Below, piece by piece: positions 1-9,522 of a stretch of 64,000 bases of DNA. The stretch comes from Xenorhabdus sp014467285 (lineage in GTDB: Bacteria; Pseudomonadota; Gammaproteobacteria; Enterobacterales; Enterobacteriaceae). Below the pieces are notes generated by a model, which saw only the letters and a program-made list of their open reading frames with translations, searched no databases and was not told where the DNA came from. Numbering within the stretch: the stretch's first letter is position 1; each line of letters opens with the position of its first letter. The stretch lies in the NCBI RefSeq assembly GCF_014467285.1, contig NZ_NKHR01000014.1, forward strand, positions 56,881-120,880. Direction: 5' to 3'. A program made the translations under genes and the position numbers.

Positions 1-570
1 TAAGCTCAATGTCTGACCACGGACGATACGTGCCATATCCAGCCATGACACCATTCCTATCGCAACGAAAATTAACAGGATGTTCTGACCAAAAAAAGTG
101 ACCAGAAGGATAACGAAAAACATGAATGGAAAAGAGTTGAGGATTTCTAATAAGCGCATCATGACCATATCAATTTTACCGCCAAGATAGCCTGACATTG
201 CACCATACAGAGTGCCGAATAACACGGCAATCAAGGCTGCGGCAATTCCCACCATCAACGAAATTCGTCCGCCAATGGCAACACGCACCAATAAATCACG
301 CCCTGATGAGTCGGTGCCAAAATAGTGACTGGATTCAAAATCCGGTGGCATCGTCATCATGTTCCAATCTGTATCATCGTAGGCAAATTGAGACAGCATT
401 GGCGCTAAGATCACAAATAATGTAATCAGAAACAAAATACATAAGCTCGTAATCGCTGCTTTGTTATGCATAAAACGACGACGGGCATCCTGCCACAAAC
501 TGCGGCCTTCAATTTCGAGCTGCTCAGAAAAACTTTCCAGAGCCTCGCTATTTTTTTTGTTCAGTAACAT
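1..570 (-). CDS. oppC: Oligopeptide ABC transporter permease OppC (3' part outside window)
   Basis: Inner-membrane permease of the oligopeptide importer OppABCDF; it pairs with OppB to form the channel. Only the N-terminal 190 codons are in the window. The ATG opens the protein MLLNKKNSEALESF, followed by a cytoplasmic stretch and a first membrane helix (CILFLITLFVILAPML). Next comes the periplasmic DSSGRDLLVRV segment typical of OppC/DppC permeases, then further hydrophobic helices. It begins 14 nt after the oppB stop on the same strand, so it is the next gene of the operon; oppD and oppF should lie beyond the left edge. The EAA loop that contacts the ATPases is not visible. Assignment is by family resemblance and gene order. 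Confidence 0.93.
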   Translation of the reverse strand, partial: MLLNKKNSEALESFSEQLEIEGRSLWQDARRRFMHNKAAITSLCILFLITLFVILAPMLSQFAYDDTDWNMMTMPPDFESSHYFGTDSSGRDLLVRVAIGGRISLMVGIAAALIAVLFGTLYGAMSGYLGGKIDMVMMRLLEILNSFPFMFFVILLVTFFGQNILLIFVAIGMVSWLDMARIVRGQTLSL

Positions 571-584
571 TGCGTGCTCCAGTC

Positions 585-1505
585 TCAGTAACGAATTTTC
601 GGATCAATGACGGCATACAGCACATCAACGATAGCATTAAACATGATGGTTAAGCCTCCCACCAGAATCGTCAAACTGAGTACCAGTGAGTAGTCACGAT
701 TTAATGCGCCATTAACAAACAATTGACCCAGGCCCGGTAAACCGAAAATAGTTTCAATGACCATTGAACCTGTAATAATACCTACGAATGCAGGTCCCAT
801 ATAAGAAATGACGGGTAACAGAGCGGGTTTTAACGCATGACGGAAAATAATTTTTCGTAATGGCAAACCCTTGGCTCGTGCTGTGCGAATAAAGTTGGAA
901 TGCAGAACTTCTATCATAGAACCGCGGGTAATACGGGATATGCTGGCAATATAAGCAAGGGAAAGTGCAACCATCGGCAGAAGCATATATTTAGGTGCCC
1001 CGCCATTCCAACCTCCCCCCGGCAACCATTTTAAGGTAATGGCAAATATAAGCACTAATAAGGGGGCAACCACGAAGCTAGGGATAACAACCCCCGTCAT
1101 GGCAAACCCCATCACCGTATAGTCCCATTTTGTATTCTGATTTAATGCTGCAATAACCCCCGCACTGACACCAAATATGACTGCCATAATAAAAGCAGCA
1201 AATCCCAATTTGGCCGAAACTGGCAGTGCTTCTGCAACCAAGTCATTGACACTGTAGTCTTTATATTTAAATGAAGGGCCAAAATCCCCTTTGGAAAGTT
1301 GGATTAAATAATTGAAGTATTGTTTATAGATAGGGTCATTCAAATGGTATTTCGCTTCAATATTTGCCATAACTTCCGGCGGTAGCTTCCTTTCCCCTGT
1401 AAATGGGCTACCCGGTGCAAGCCGCATCATAAAAAACGAAATAGTAATAAGAATAAAAAGTGTCGGGATCGCCTCTAAACAGCGGCGTAAAATAAACTTT
1501 AGCAT
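585..1505 (-). CDS. oppB: Oligopeptide ABC transporter permease OppB
   Basis: Inner-membrane permease partner of OppC. The 306-residue length matches enterobacterial OppB. It has an N-terminal helix (MLKFILRRCLEAIPTLFILI), several later hydrophobic helices, and the cytoplasmic EAA-type loop around residues 197-235 (HSNFIRTARAKGLPLRKIIF), which docks on the OppD/OppF ATPases. The ATG follows AGGAACGGGCA. The gene sits between oppA and oppC on the minus strand with an 85-nt gap to the proximal oppA, as in the E. coli opp operon. No damage is seen. Confidence 0.96.
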   Translation of the reverse strand: MLKFILRRCLEAIPTLFILITISFFMMRLAPGSPFTGERKLPPEVMANIEAKYHLNDPIYKQYFNYLIQLSKGDFGPSFKYKDYSVNDLVAEALPVSAKLGFAAFIMAVIFGVSAGVIAALNQNTKWDYTVMGFAMTGVVIPSFVVAPLLVLIFAITLKWLPGGGWNGGAPKYMLLPMVALSLAYIASISRITRGSMIEVLHSNFIRTARAKGLPLRKIIFRHALKPALLPVISYMGPAFVGIITGSMVIETIFGLPGLGQLFVNGALNRDYSLVLSLTILVGGLTIMFNAIVDVLYAVIDPKIRY

Positions 1506-1590
1506 TGCCCGTTCCTATTGTTTAGCCAAACCATGGCTTTTAATTATCTGACAAGCAGGCGACCCAATAGATTGAGCCACCTACTGATTC

Positions 1591-3237
1591 CTAGTGTTTT
1601 ATTATGTACATATCCTTCGCATGGAAGTTATCCAATGGATCTTTGCCGGTATAGCCACCAACATAAGGCTTCACTAAACGAGAATTGGTGTAGTAGTAGA
1701 TTGGAACAATTGCAGAATCTTTATCCAATTGAGCATTGGCTTTGGCGTAAATTTCCGCACGTTCTTCATCGGTTTTTGCTTGAAGTGATTGTTTCAATAA
1801 CGCATCAAATTCTTTGCTCTTGTAGTGAGCGGTATTATTACTGCTATTGGATAACATTGAATTCAAGAAAGTAGAGGCTTCGTTATAGTCAGCACACCAT
1901 CCGGCACGGGCAATGTCATAGTTGCCTTGATGGCGGGAATCAAGGAAGGTTTTCCATTCCTGGTTTTCGAGAGAAACATCAACACCGATATTTTTTTTCC
2001 AGATGGAAGCGGCAGCAATGGCTAATTTTTTATGCAGATCGGAAGTGTTGTACAGTAACTTAATTTTCAGGGGATTATCTTTGGTAAACCCGGCTTCCGC
2101 CAAAAGTTTTTTCGCTTCGTCATTACGCTGTTGCTGATTTAGTTTGGTATACCAGTCTGGTTTTTCATCTTTAAAATCGGCGATATAAGGTGGTGTATAA
2201 CCATAAGCAGGTATATCACCCTGATTTTTCACTTTATTAGTCATAATATCGCGGTCCATGCCCAGCTTCAGTGCGGTACGTACACGTGGATCATTAAATG
2301 GCGGCCTCTCGTTATTAATTTCGTAGTAATAAGTGCACAATTTCGGATTAACACGCAACTGTTCAGGAATTTCTTTTTTCAGCTTTTGGAATAATTCAAT
2401 CGGTAAATTGTCATAGCTCATCTCAATCTCGCCAGCACGGTAGCGGTTAACATCCGTGACTTCAGAAGAAATAGGCAAAACAGTGACTTGGTTAATGACC
2501 GTATTTTTATCATCCCAATAAGTCGGACTACGCTCGAAAACAAGACGTTCATTGATCACCCAGTCTTTTAGTTTATAAGCGCCATTACCAACAAAATTCT
2601 GTGGTTGTGTCCATCTCTCACCATATTTTTCTACGGTTCCACGATGGACTGGTGATGTACTTGTATGAACAAGCAATCTAAATAAATAAGGGACAGGTTC
2701 GCTGAGTGTCAATTCCAATGTATGATCATCCAATGCCTTGATACCCAACATTTCCGGTTTTTGCTTCCCTCTGATGATATCATCAACATTCAGAAGATGG
2801 AGATATTGCATGAAACTTGCATAAGGAGATGCAGTATTTGGATCTACCAAACGACGCCAACTATAAACAAAGTCCTGCGCAGTAACAGGGTCTCCATTGG
2901 ACCATTTTGCATCTTTACGCAGATGAAATTTCCAAACGTTGAAGTCCTGATTATGTTCCCAGCTAACTGCAACACCTGGTATGATTTTTCCATTAGGGTC
3001 ATTAATTATCAAAGTTTCAAACAAATCACGGGCAATGTTAGATTCAGGTACACCTTCTATTTTATGAGGATCCAATGATTGAGGTTCAGATCCATTGTTA
3101 CGGACCATCACCTGTTTTGCAGCATCTGCCAGTTGCACGCCAGCAGGCACTTGCGCTGCAAAAGCCTGCCCCCCTATCATTATCCCTAGCGCTATTGTAA
3201 TGCCAGTAGCGAGTCTTTTCTTGGTTGTGTTTACCAT
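1591..3237 (-). CDS. oppA: Periplasmic oligopeptide-binding protein OppA (copy next to oppB)
   Basis: Substrate-binding protein of the Opp importer (SBP family 5). I choose the ATG at 3237 because an AGGAG ribosome binding site lies about 9 nt upstream and the protein then begins with a normal Sec signal (MVNTTKKRLATGITIALGIM, ending near AQAFA). This gives 548 residues; an upstream in-frame codon would add 18 residues with no signal character. Family hallmarks are present: SLDPHK near the mature N terminus, WSNGDPVTAQDFVYSWRR and the C-terminal GKDPLDNFHAKDMYI. It is the second of two tandem oppA-like genes, 124 nt downstream of its paralogue, and leads into oppB. It is probably the canonical OppA because it directly precedes oppB. 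Confidence 0.94.
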   Translation of the reverse strand: MVNTTKKRLATGITIALGIMIGGQAFAAQVPAGVQLADAAKQVMVRNNGSEPQSLDPHKIEGVPESNIARDLFETLIINDPNGKIIPGVAVSWEHNQDFNVWKFHLRKDAKWSNGDPVTAQDFVYSWRRLVDPNTASPYASFMQYLHLLNVDDIIRGKQKPEMLGIKALDDHTLELTLSEPVPYLFRLLVHTSTSPVHRGTVEKYGERWTQPQNFVGNGAYKLKDWVINERLVFERSPTYWDDKNTVINQVTVLPISSEVTDVNRYRAGEIEMSYDNLPIELFQKLKKEIPEQLRVNPKLCTYYYEINNERPPFNDPRVRTALKLGMDRDIMTNKVKNQGDIPAYGYTPPYIADFKDEKPDWYTKLNQQQRNDEAKKLLAEAGFTKDNPLKIKLLYNTSDLHKKLAIAAASIWKKNIGVDVSLENQEWKTFLDSRHQGNYDIARAGWCADYNEASTFLNSMLSNSSNNTAHYKSKEFDALLKQSLQAKTDEERAEIYAKANAQLDKDSAIVPIYYYTNSRLVKPYVGGYTGKDPLDNFHAKDMYIIKH

Positions 3238-3361
3238 CTTATTCTTACTCCTATTAATACCATCTGATCCATGAATGCGATATCCACGCATTAGAATGGT
3301 TGTTATTCGTACCCTAAAGGAACTATTTTGTTTACAGCAAGATAATATTTTGTGATAACGA

Positions 3362-5002
3362 TCAGTTAATCGCTTTTTTAATATACAAATTCTTTAAATC
3401 GATATAATCAAGGGGGTCTTTTCCTGTCATTCCCCCAACCGTCGGACGAATAAGGCGCACACTGACACGGTAATAAACCGGTATCAGTCCAGAGTCTTTA
3501 TCGAGTTGAGCTTCAGCTTCCTGATAAAGTTTCTTACGCGCTGCTTCGTCTTTAGCGACAAGTGCCTGACTCAGATAATTATCAAAAACCTCACTTTGAT
3601 AGAAAGTGGTATTGTTACTGCTCGTTGACAACAATATGTTCAGGAAAGAAGAAGGTTCGTTATAGTCGCCACACCATGTCGCTCTTGCGACATCAAAATT
3701 TCCCTGATGGCGATTCTGGAGAGAGGTTTTCCACTCCTGATTTTGCAGAGTGACTTTTGCACCAATATTTTTCTGCCACATAGAAGCCGCAGCAATGGCT
3801 TGTTGTTTGTTTTGTTCTGATGTGTTGTATAGCAAGGTAAATTTCAGGGGATTACGGGCATTAAAACCCGCTTCTTTCAATAATTCCTTTGCCCGCTGAT
3901 TGCGTTGCTCTTGTGTCCAGTTTGCCCATTCGGGATTAATCGTCAGGCCGCCACCAATATAAGTCGGGCTGAAACCATACGCAGGAATTTGTCCCTGCCC
4001 CATAATCCTTTCAACAATAATATCCCGGTCAAGACTCAGTTTTATGGCTTCCCGTACCCGTTTATCTTTAAACAGCGGTTTTTGGTTATTGATTTCATAA
4101 TAAAATGTGCACAGGTAAGGTGAAATTTGCAGTTGGTCGGGAATATCCCGTTTCATTTTTTTATACAGATCAGGTGGAATAGCGTTGTTAGTAATATCTA
4201 CTTCTCCGCTGCGATAGCGGTTAACATCACTGATTTCTGAAACAATCGGCAGGAAAGTACCTTTTTCAATAATGGTTTCTTTATTATTCCAATACTGAGG
4301 GTTACGCGTTAACACAATCCGCTCATTAACTACCCAGTCTTTCAAAATATAAGCCCCATTACCAATATAGTTTTCTGGTAACGTCCACTTATTATCCCAT
4401 TTTTCGACCACATCCTGCCTGACGGGTTTTACTGCCGTATGGCTTAACATATCAACAAAATAGGGAACCGGGTGACTGAGAATAACTTGAAGACGATGAT
4501 CATCTAACGCCTTAACACCCAATTGTTCCGGGGATTTTGTTCCTTTTAAAATCTCATCGGCATTCTGAATATAGGCATATTGCAAGTAACTGGTATAAGG
4601 TGATCCTGTGCTTGGATCAGCCAAACGACGCCAACTATAGACAAAATCCTGCGCAGTAACAGGCTGACCATCGCGCCATTTGGCATCTTTACGTAAATAG
4701 AATGTCCATACCTTATAATCCTCATTTTCCCACCGTTCTGCCACCCCCGGAATTGTCTCGCCATTTGGGCCTGTCGTTACCAACCCTTCCAACAAATTAC
4801 GGATAATGGTCGTTTCTGGACCACCTTCAACTTTATGTGGGTCCAGTGAAGTGACTTCAACACCATTGTTAACGGTTACTTCTTGTTTTTCGGCTAGCGT
4901 GATCCCTGCTGGAACAGTCGCAGCAATTCCTTGTACGGCAGGAACCGATAATAAAACGATACTCGAAATCAACTGACTCAACTTTGATGGTTTTTTTCTC
5001 AT
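3362..5002 (-). CDS. oppA: Second periplasmic oligopeptide-binding protein (OppA paralogue)
   Basis: SBP family 5 peptide-binding protein, clearly paralogous to the downstream oppA and sharing SLDPHK, WRDGQPVTAQDFVYSWRR and GKDPLDYIDLKNLYI. The ATG at 5002 follows GGAGG at ideal spacing; an in-frame TTG four codons upstream overlaps that ribosome binding site and is rejected. The 546-residue product opens with a Sec signal (MRKKPSKLSQLISSIVLLSV, cleavage near GIAA). As first gene of the apparent opp transcription unit it may use the same OppBCDF permease with a different peptide range. MppA, a known OppA paralogue for murein tripeptide, is an alternative name that I cannot separate by eye. 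Confidence 0.9.
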   Translation of the reverse strand: MRKKPSKLSQLISSIVLLSVPAVQGIAATVPAGITLAEKQEVTVNNGVEVTSLDPHKVEGGPETTIIRNLLEGLVTTGPNGETIPGVAERWENEDYKVWTFYLRKDAKWRDGQPVTAQDFVYSWRRLADPSTGSPYTSYLQYAYIQNADEILKGTKSPEQLGVKALDDHRLQVILSHPVPYFVDMLSHTAVKPVRQDVVEKWDNKWTLPENYIGNGAYILKDWVVNERIVLTRNPQYWNNKETIIEKGTFLPIVSEISDVNRYRSGEVDITNNAIPPDLYKKMKRDIPDQLQISPYLCTFYYEINNQKPLFKDKRVREAIKLSLDRDIIVERIMGQGQIPAYGFSPTYIGGGLTINPEWANWTQEQRNQRAKELLKEAGFNARNPLKFTLLYNTSEQNKQQAIAAASMWQKNIGAKVTLQNQEWKTSLQNRHQGNFDVARATWCGDYNEPSSFLNILLSTSSNNTTFYQSEVFDNYLSQALVAKDEAARKKLYQEAEAQLDKDSGLIPVYYRVSVRLIRPTVGGMTGKDPLDYIDLKNLYIKKAIN

Positions 5003-5605
5003 TTTTTCCTCCAAGTGATAAACAGCAAATGAATCGTTTTTAATCTACTAACCCCAATAATTTACTTATCGCGTTAACAAGTGGTAATTAATCTACTAAA
5101 AAGCTATGCTCACATAATAATTGTTATATAGTTTTTATAATAAATTTATTAAAGGATTAAGGTTATTCATTGCCCTTGTATACAATTCATTCACGATATC
5201 AATGTAACACATTAATAATATTAGGTTTTATTTTGTTACCCCAAGGCAATGATCATAAAATGCGATTACAAGAGAAAATAAACATTATTTTAACAAAATG
5301 CAATCACCACAGAGTAAAAGCCCACCTTCATCACAAAATAGCCAAGCAAGCTACCAATTAGATAAGATTATAAAAAGTAAAATAGTGTAGAAAATTACAG
5401 TATTATTTTGAGGTAATCAGGCTAAAAAAGAATAAAATATGAGCAAAGATGTTTAAGAAACTATTCGAAATGGTGTTATTGACCAATTGTATTTTAATTG
5501 GTCACCTATTGATTGAATTTTGGCTGATTTACTCTCTTTTTGAGTAAAAAGTTTCACCTTATTACATTAATGATTTAAATAAATACATAAGTGATCTTGA
5601 CTGTA
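5003..5605. other. Intergenic region upstream of the opp genes
   Basis: About 600 AT-rich bases between the first oppA and ychE. The opp promoter must lie here, but I cannot pin it down. A 9-bp hairpin, TGACCAATT ... AATTGGTCA, lies at 5480-5504. A 63-codon open frame on the plus strand has no ribosome binding site and a biased composition, so I do not call it a gene. Confidence 0.5.
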
Positions 5606-6250
5606 TCATAATAATCCTGGAAACAGCGCTTTTACTCCCGTGACAATAAATTCAACACCTAACGACATTAACAATAATCCCATAATTCGGGTAATTACAT
5701 TAATGCCGGTCTGCCCCAAAAATTTCACCAACAAAGATGCTGAACGGAATAACAGCCAGCAACAAAAAGCAAACAGCACACTGGTTAATGCCAATCCAAA
5801 ATAATTTTGCCATCCTTGATAACGTGCGCTCCATACCATACAAGAACTCATCGCCCCCGGGCCTGCCATAAGGGGTAACGCCAATGGCACAACAGCAACA
5901 CTACTCCTCACTTCTGCCTCCGATTTTTCCAACTTATTTTGTTTATCTTCTCCCAATTTGCCATTAATCATCGCTACTGCAATTGTAACTATCAACATCC
6001 CACCCGCTATACGAAACGAGTCTATTGAAATACCAAACACATAGAGGATAGAATCACCAACCAATAATGAAATACATAAGATAATGACAACAGATAAGTT
6101 TGCTATGAAATTGGTTTTATTACGTCCCGCAGGTGTCTGATAATTAGTCATACTGATGAAAACAGGTAAAACGCCAATCGGGTTGACTAATGCAAACAAT
6201 CCCATAAAAAATTTAATATATCCAGAAAGTCCCAGTAATGACTCACCCAC
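5606..6250 (-). CDS. ychE: MarC-family inner-membrane protein YchE
   Basis: Polytopic inner-membrane protein of the MarC/UPF0056 family, of unknown transport function. The sequence follows E. coli YchE closely (FFMGLFALVNPIGVLPVFIS, FGISIDSFRIAGGMLIVTIA, GINVITRIMGLLLMSLGVEF) with about six hydrophobic segments. I start it at the GTG at 6250: AAGGGG lies about 5 nt upstream and the resulting 214 residues match the usual 215, whereas the TTG seven codons earlier has no such site. It lies between the opp genes and divergent adhE, exactly as in E. coli. Confidence 0.9.
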   Translation of the reverse strand: MGESLLGLSGYIKFFMGLFALVNPIGVLPVFISMTNYQTPAGRNKTNFIANLSVVIILCISLLVGDSILYVFGISIDSFRIAGGMLIVTIAVAMINGKLGEDKQNKLEKSEAEVRSSVAVVPLALPLMAGPGAMSSCMVWSARYQGWQNYFGLALTSVLFAFCCWLLFRSASLLVKFLGQTGINVITRIMGLLLMSLGVEFIVTGVKALFPGLL

Positions 6251-6739
6251 AATTAGCCCCTTCTCATACAACTAAATAAAACTTATAGCAATATCTAAAC
6301 AATACCGTAAATCGAAACTAATTCGTTACGTTAAATCAACTAATTCGGTAATTTTTATCAGTAAGTTCAGCCTATCAATAAGAAATACAATAAAAATAAA
6401 GTTAATAAATTGTATTAAATCGGTTAATTGAAAACTTAAATTTATACCAATATATCAACGGGTGATTGCCCTTCAAAGCAAAAGCTGAATTGTGTCAGCT
6501 TAATGTTTTCATGATCTAAATCACAATATAAAAGCCTATAAATGGTAAGCTGTATTCAACGTAAAATTTCAAGACAAGGAATTATTCCTATATCGATCAT
6601 TTCATTAAGCAATTTCTTAAGGCAATTAGCCGTATTTTTGATTAAATCCAAAAAATTAATCTCATTACACTATTTGATAATTTAATAATCTCGCAGCTAA
6701 TTGCCTTAAAAAATTTAACATTTATCAGGAGTAATTTTT
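6251..6739. promoter_or_regulatory. ychE-adhE divergent intergenic region with long adhE leader
   Basis: About 490 AT-rich bases between divergent genes. The notable feature is a 14-bp perfect inverted repeat (TTAAGGCAATTAGC at 6617-6630, GCTAATTGCCTTAA at 6696-6709) that extends imperfectly to about 20 bp. It ends less than 20 nt before the AGGAG ribosome binding site of adhE. If transcribed, it would fold into a long-armed hairpin in the adhE leader. I could not assign the promoter itself or binding sites for FNR or Cra by eye. Confidence 0.55.
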
Positions 6740-9403
6740 ATGGCTGTAACTCAACTTGCTGAACTCAATGAATTAGTTGCTCGCGTAAAAAAAGCCCAAC
6801 ATGAATTTGCTAACTTTTCTCAGGAACAAGTTGACCGAATTTTTCGTGCTGCTGCCCTTGCTGCCGCAGATGCTCGTATTCCACTGGCAAAATTAGCGGT
6901 GTCTGAATCTGGAATGGGAATAGTGGAAGACAAAGTGATCAAAAATCATTTTGCCTCTGAGTATATTTATAACGCCTATAAAGATGATAAAACCTGCGGC
7001 ATCTTATCTGAGGATAATACTTTCGGTACCATTACTATTGCGGAGCCTATTGGCCTAATTTGCGGTATCGTTCCAACAACAAACCCGACATCTACAGCCA
7101 TTTTCAAGGCACTTATCAGCCTGAAAACCCGAAATGGCATTATTTTCTCTCCTCATCCACGAGCTAAAAAGGCAACCAATAAAGCAGCCGAAATCGTCTT
7201 AAAGGCAGCAGTTGAAGCAGGAGCGCCAAAAGACATCATTGGCTGGATAGATGAACCTTCTGTCGAGCTTTCAAATGCCTTAATGCACCACCCTGATATT
7301 AATTTGATTTTAGCAACCGGTGGCCCTGGCATGGTGAAAGCAGCCTATAGTTCCGGCAAACCTGCAATTGGTGTCGGTGCCGGTAATACCCCGGTGGTCA
7401 TTGATGAATCAGCAGATATCAAACGTGCCGTCGCCTCAATTCTGATGTCCAAAACCTTCGATAATGGTGTGATTTGTGCCTCGGAACAATCAGTGATTGT
7501 TATTGATGCCGTTTATGAGCAAGTTCGTGAACGTTTTTCCACTCACGGTGGATATGTTCTGCAAGGAAAAGAACTGAAGGCGGTTCAAGATATTATCTTA
7601 AAAAATGGTAACTTAAATGCTGCAATTGTTGGTCAGCCAGCAACAAACATTGCTGAAATGGCTGGTGTTAATGTACCTGAAAATACTAAAATTCTTATCG
7701 GTGAAGTCACGCTGGTCGATGAGACTGAACCTTTCGCGCATGAAAAATTATCGCCGCTACTTGCTATGTACCGTGGTAAAGACTTTGAAGATGCCGTTGA
7801 AAAAGCTGAGAGATTAGTTGAAATGGGCGGTATTGGGCATACTTCATGCCTCTATACTGAACAAGATAATCAGGCTGAGCGCATTAAATATTTCGGCGAT
7901 AAAATGAAGACTGCCCGTATCTTGATTAACACACCAGCATCCCAAGGTGGAATCGGCGATTTGTATAACTTCAAGTTATCCCCTTCTCTTACGCTGGGTT
8001 GTGGATCTTGGGGCGGTAACTCCATTTCCGAAAACGTGGGGCCAAAACATCTGATCAATACGAAAACCGTCGCTAAAAGAGCCGAAAATATGTTGTGGCA
8101 TAAACTTCCAAAATCAATCTATTTCCGACGCGGTTCTTTGCCGATTGCGTTGGAAGAAGTCGCTACAGACGGCGCAAAACGTGCTTTTATTGTTACAGAC
8201 CGCTTCTTATTCAATAACGGTTATGCCGATCAGGTTATCAATGTATTGAAATCTTACGGTATAGAAACTGAAGTCTTTTTCGAAGTTGAAGCAGACCCTA
8301 CTTTGAGTATCGTCCGTAAAGGCGCTGAGCAAATGCATCTGTTCAAACCTGATGTCATTATTGCTCTTGGTGGCGGTTCCCCCATGGATGCGGCCAAAAT
8401 TATGTGGGTGATGTATGAGCATCCAGAAACACATTTTGAAGAACTGGCCCTGCGCTTTATGGATATCCGTAAACGCATCTATAAGTTTCCGAAAATGGGT
8501 GTAAAAGCCAAAATGGTTGCTATTACCACGACATCAGGAACAGGTTCAGAAGTAACGCCTTTTGCGGTTGTCACTGATGACATAACCGGGCAAAAATACC
8601 CATTGGCAGACTACGCACTGACTCCTGATATGGCGATTGTCGATGCCAATTTAGTTATGGACATGCCAAAATCCCTGTGTGCTTTTGGTGGCCTGGATGC
8701 AGTAACACACGCACTGGAAGCCTATGTTTCTGTTCTGGCTAATGAATATTCTGATGGACAAGCCCTGCAAGCGCTGAAGCTATTGAAAGATTTTCTGCCT
8801 GCCAGTTACCACGAAGGGGCAAAAAATCCCGTTGCCCGCGAACGTGTTCATAACGCAGCGACCATTGCCGGCATTGCTTTTGCCAATGCTTTTTTAGGTG
8901 TATGCCACTCTATGGCCCATAAACTTGGCTCCGAATTCCATATTCCACACGGTTTAGCCAATGCGCTGTTAATCTGCAATGTGATTCGCTACAACGCGAA
9001 TGACAACCCAACAAAACAAACCGCATTCAGTCAATACGACCGTCCACAGGCGCGACGTCGCTACGCAGAAATCGCAGATCATTTAGGATTAACCGCATCA
9101 GGTGATCGTACTGCTGCAAAAATTGAAAAACTGTTGGCCTGGCTAGAAGAGATAAAATCCCAGTTAGGCATTCCCGCTTCTATCCGCGAAACAGGTGTTC
9201 AAGAAGCTGATTTTCTGGCAAAAATTGACAAACTCGCAGAAGATTCATTTGATGACCAATGCACTGGGGCCAATCCACGTTATCCATTAATTTCTGAATT
9301 GAAGCAATTGCTATTGGATTCTTTCTATGGTCGTGAATTCGTAGAACAAAGCGGACCTCAGGAGGCAATAAGACCAAATAGAAAAAATAATAAGAAACAA
9401 TAA
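6740..9403 (+). CDS. adhE: Bifunctional acetaldehyde-CoA/alcohol dehydrogenase AdhE
   Basis: Fermentative enzyme that reduces acetyl-CoA to acetaldehyde and then to ethanol, with NADH used at both steps. The 887 residues form two fused parts. The N-terminal half (about 1-440) is a CoA-acylating aldehyde dehydrogenase with catalytic Cys246 in NGVICASEQS. The C-terminal half (about 450-870) is an iron-dependent alcohol dehydrogenase with ALGGGSPMDAAKIMW and the metal-site segment CHSMAHKLGSEFHIPHG. The ATG is preceded by AGGAG. It is divergent from ychE and is followed by a terminator hairpin and then tdk on the other strand, as in E. coli. Full length, no lesion. Confidence 0.98.
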   Translation: MAVTQLAELNELVARVKKAQHEFANFSQEQVDRIFRAAALAAADARIPLAKLAVSESGMGIVEDKVIKNHFASEYIYNAYKDDKTCGILSEDNTFGTITIAEPIGLICGIVPTTNPTSTAIFKALISLKTRNGIIFSPHPRAKKATNKAAEIVLKAAVEAGAPKDIIGWIDEPSVELSNALMHHPDINLILATGGPGMVKAAYSSGKPAIGVGAGNTPVVIDESADIKRAVASILMSKTFDNGVICASEQSVIVIDAVYEQVRERFSTHGGYVLQGKELKAVQDIILKNGNLNAAIVGQPATNIAEMAGVNVPENTKILIGEVTLVDETEPFAHEKLSPLLAMYRGKDFEDAVEKAERLVEMGGIGHTSCLYTEQDNQAERIKYFGDKMKTARILINTPASQGGIGDLYNFKLSPSLTLGCGSWGGNSISENVGPKHLINTKTVAKRAENMLWHKLPKSIYFRRGSLPIALEEVATDGAKRAFIVTDRFLFNNGYADQVINVLKSYGIETEVFFEVEADPTLSIVRKGAEQMHLFKPDVIIALGGGSPMDAAKIMWVMYEHPETHFEELALRFMDIRKRIYKFPKMGVKAKMVAITTTSGTGSEVTPFAVVTDDITGQKYPLADYALTPDMAIVDANLVMDMPKSLCAFGGLDAVTHALEAYVSVLANEYSDGQALQALKLLKDFLPASYHEGAKNPVARERVHNAATIAGIAFANAFLGVCHSMAHKLGSEFHIPHGLANALLICNVIRYNANDNPTKQTAFSQYDRPQARRRYAEIADHLGLTASGDRTAAKIEKLLAWLEEIKSQLGIPASIRETGVQEADFLAKIDKLAEDSFDDQCTGANPRYPLISELKQLLLDSFYGREFVEQSGPQEAIRPNRKNNKKQ

Positions 9404-9428
9404 TAAATGATAGGCTGATGTAACTTAC

Positions 9429-9458
9429 AAAGGCGCTAGGTTACCCTAACGCCTTTTT
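9429..9458. terminator. Intrinsic terminator after adhE (possibly bidirectional)
   Basis: AAAGGCGCTAGG, loop TTAC, CCTAACGCCTTTTT: a near-perfect stem followed by a T run on the plus strand. The matching A run allows use from the tdk side too. Confidence 0.8.
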
Positions 9459-9522
9459 CTATTATTATATTTACCTGGCTTAATAACTTTATGTCCATGA
9501 TTAGATCACAACGTTTGTCGTA

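Noticed and set aside
5170..5361. 63-codon open frame upstream of oppA
   Set aside because: No ribosome binding site, low-complexity composition, and it lies in the opp promoter region.
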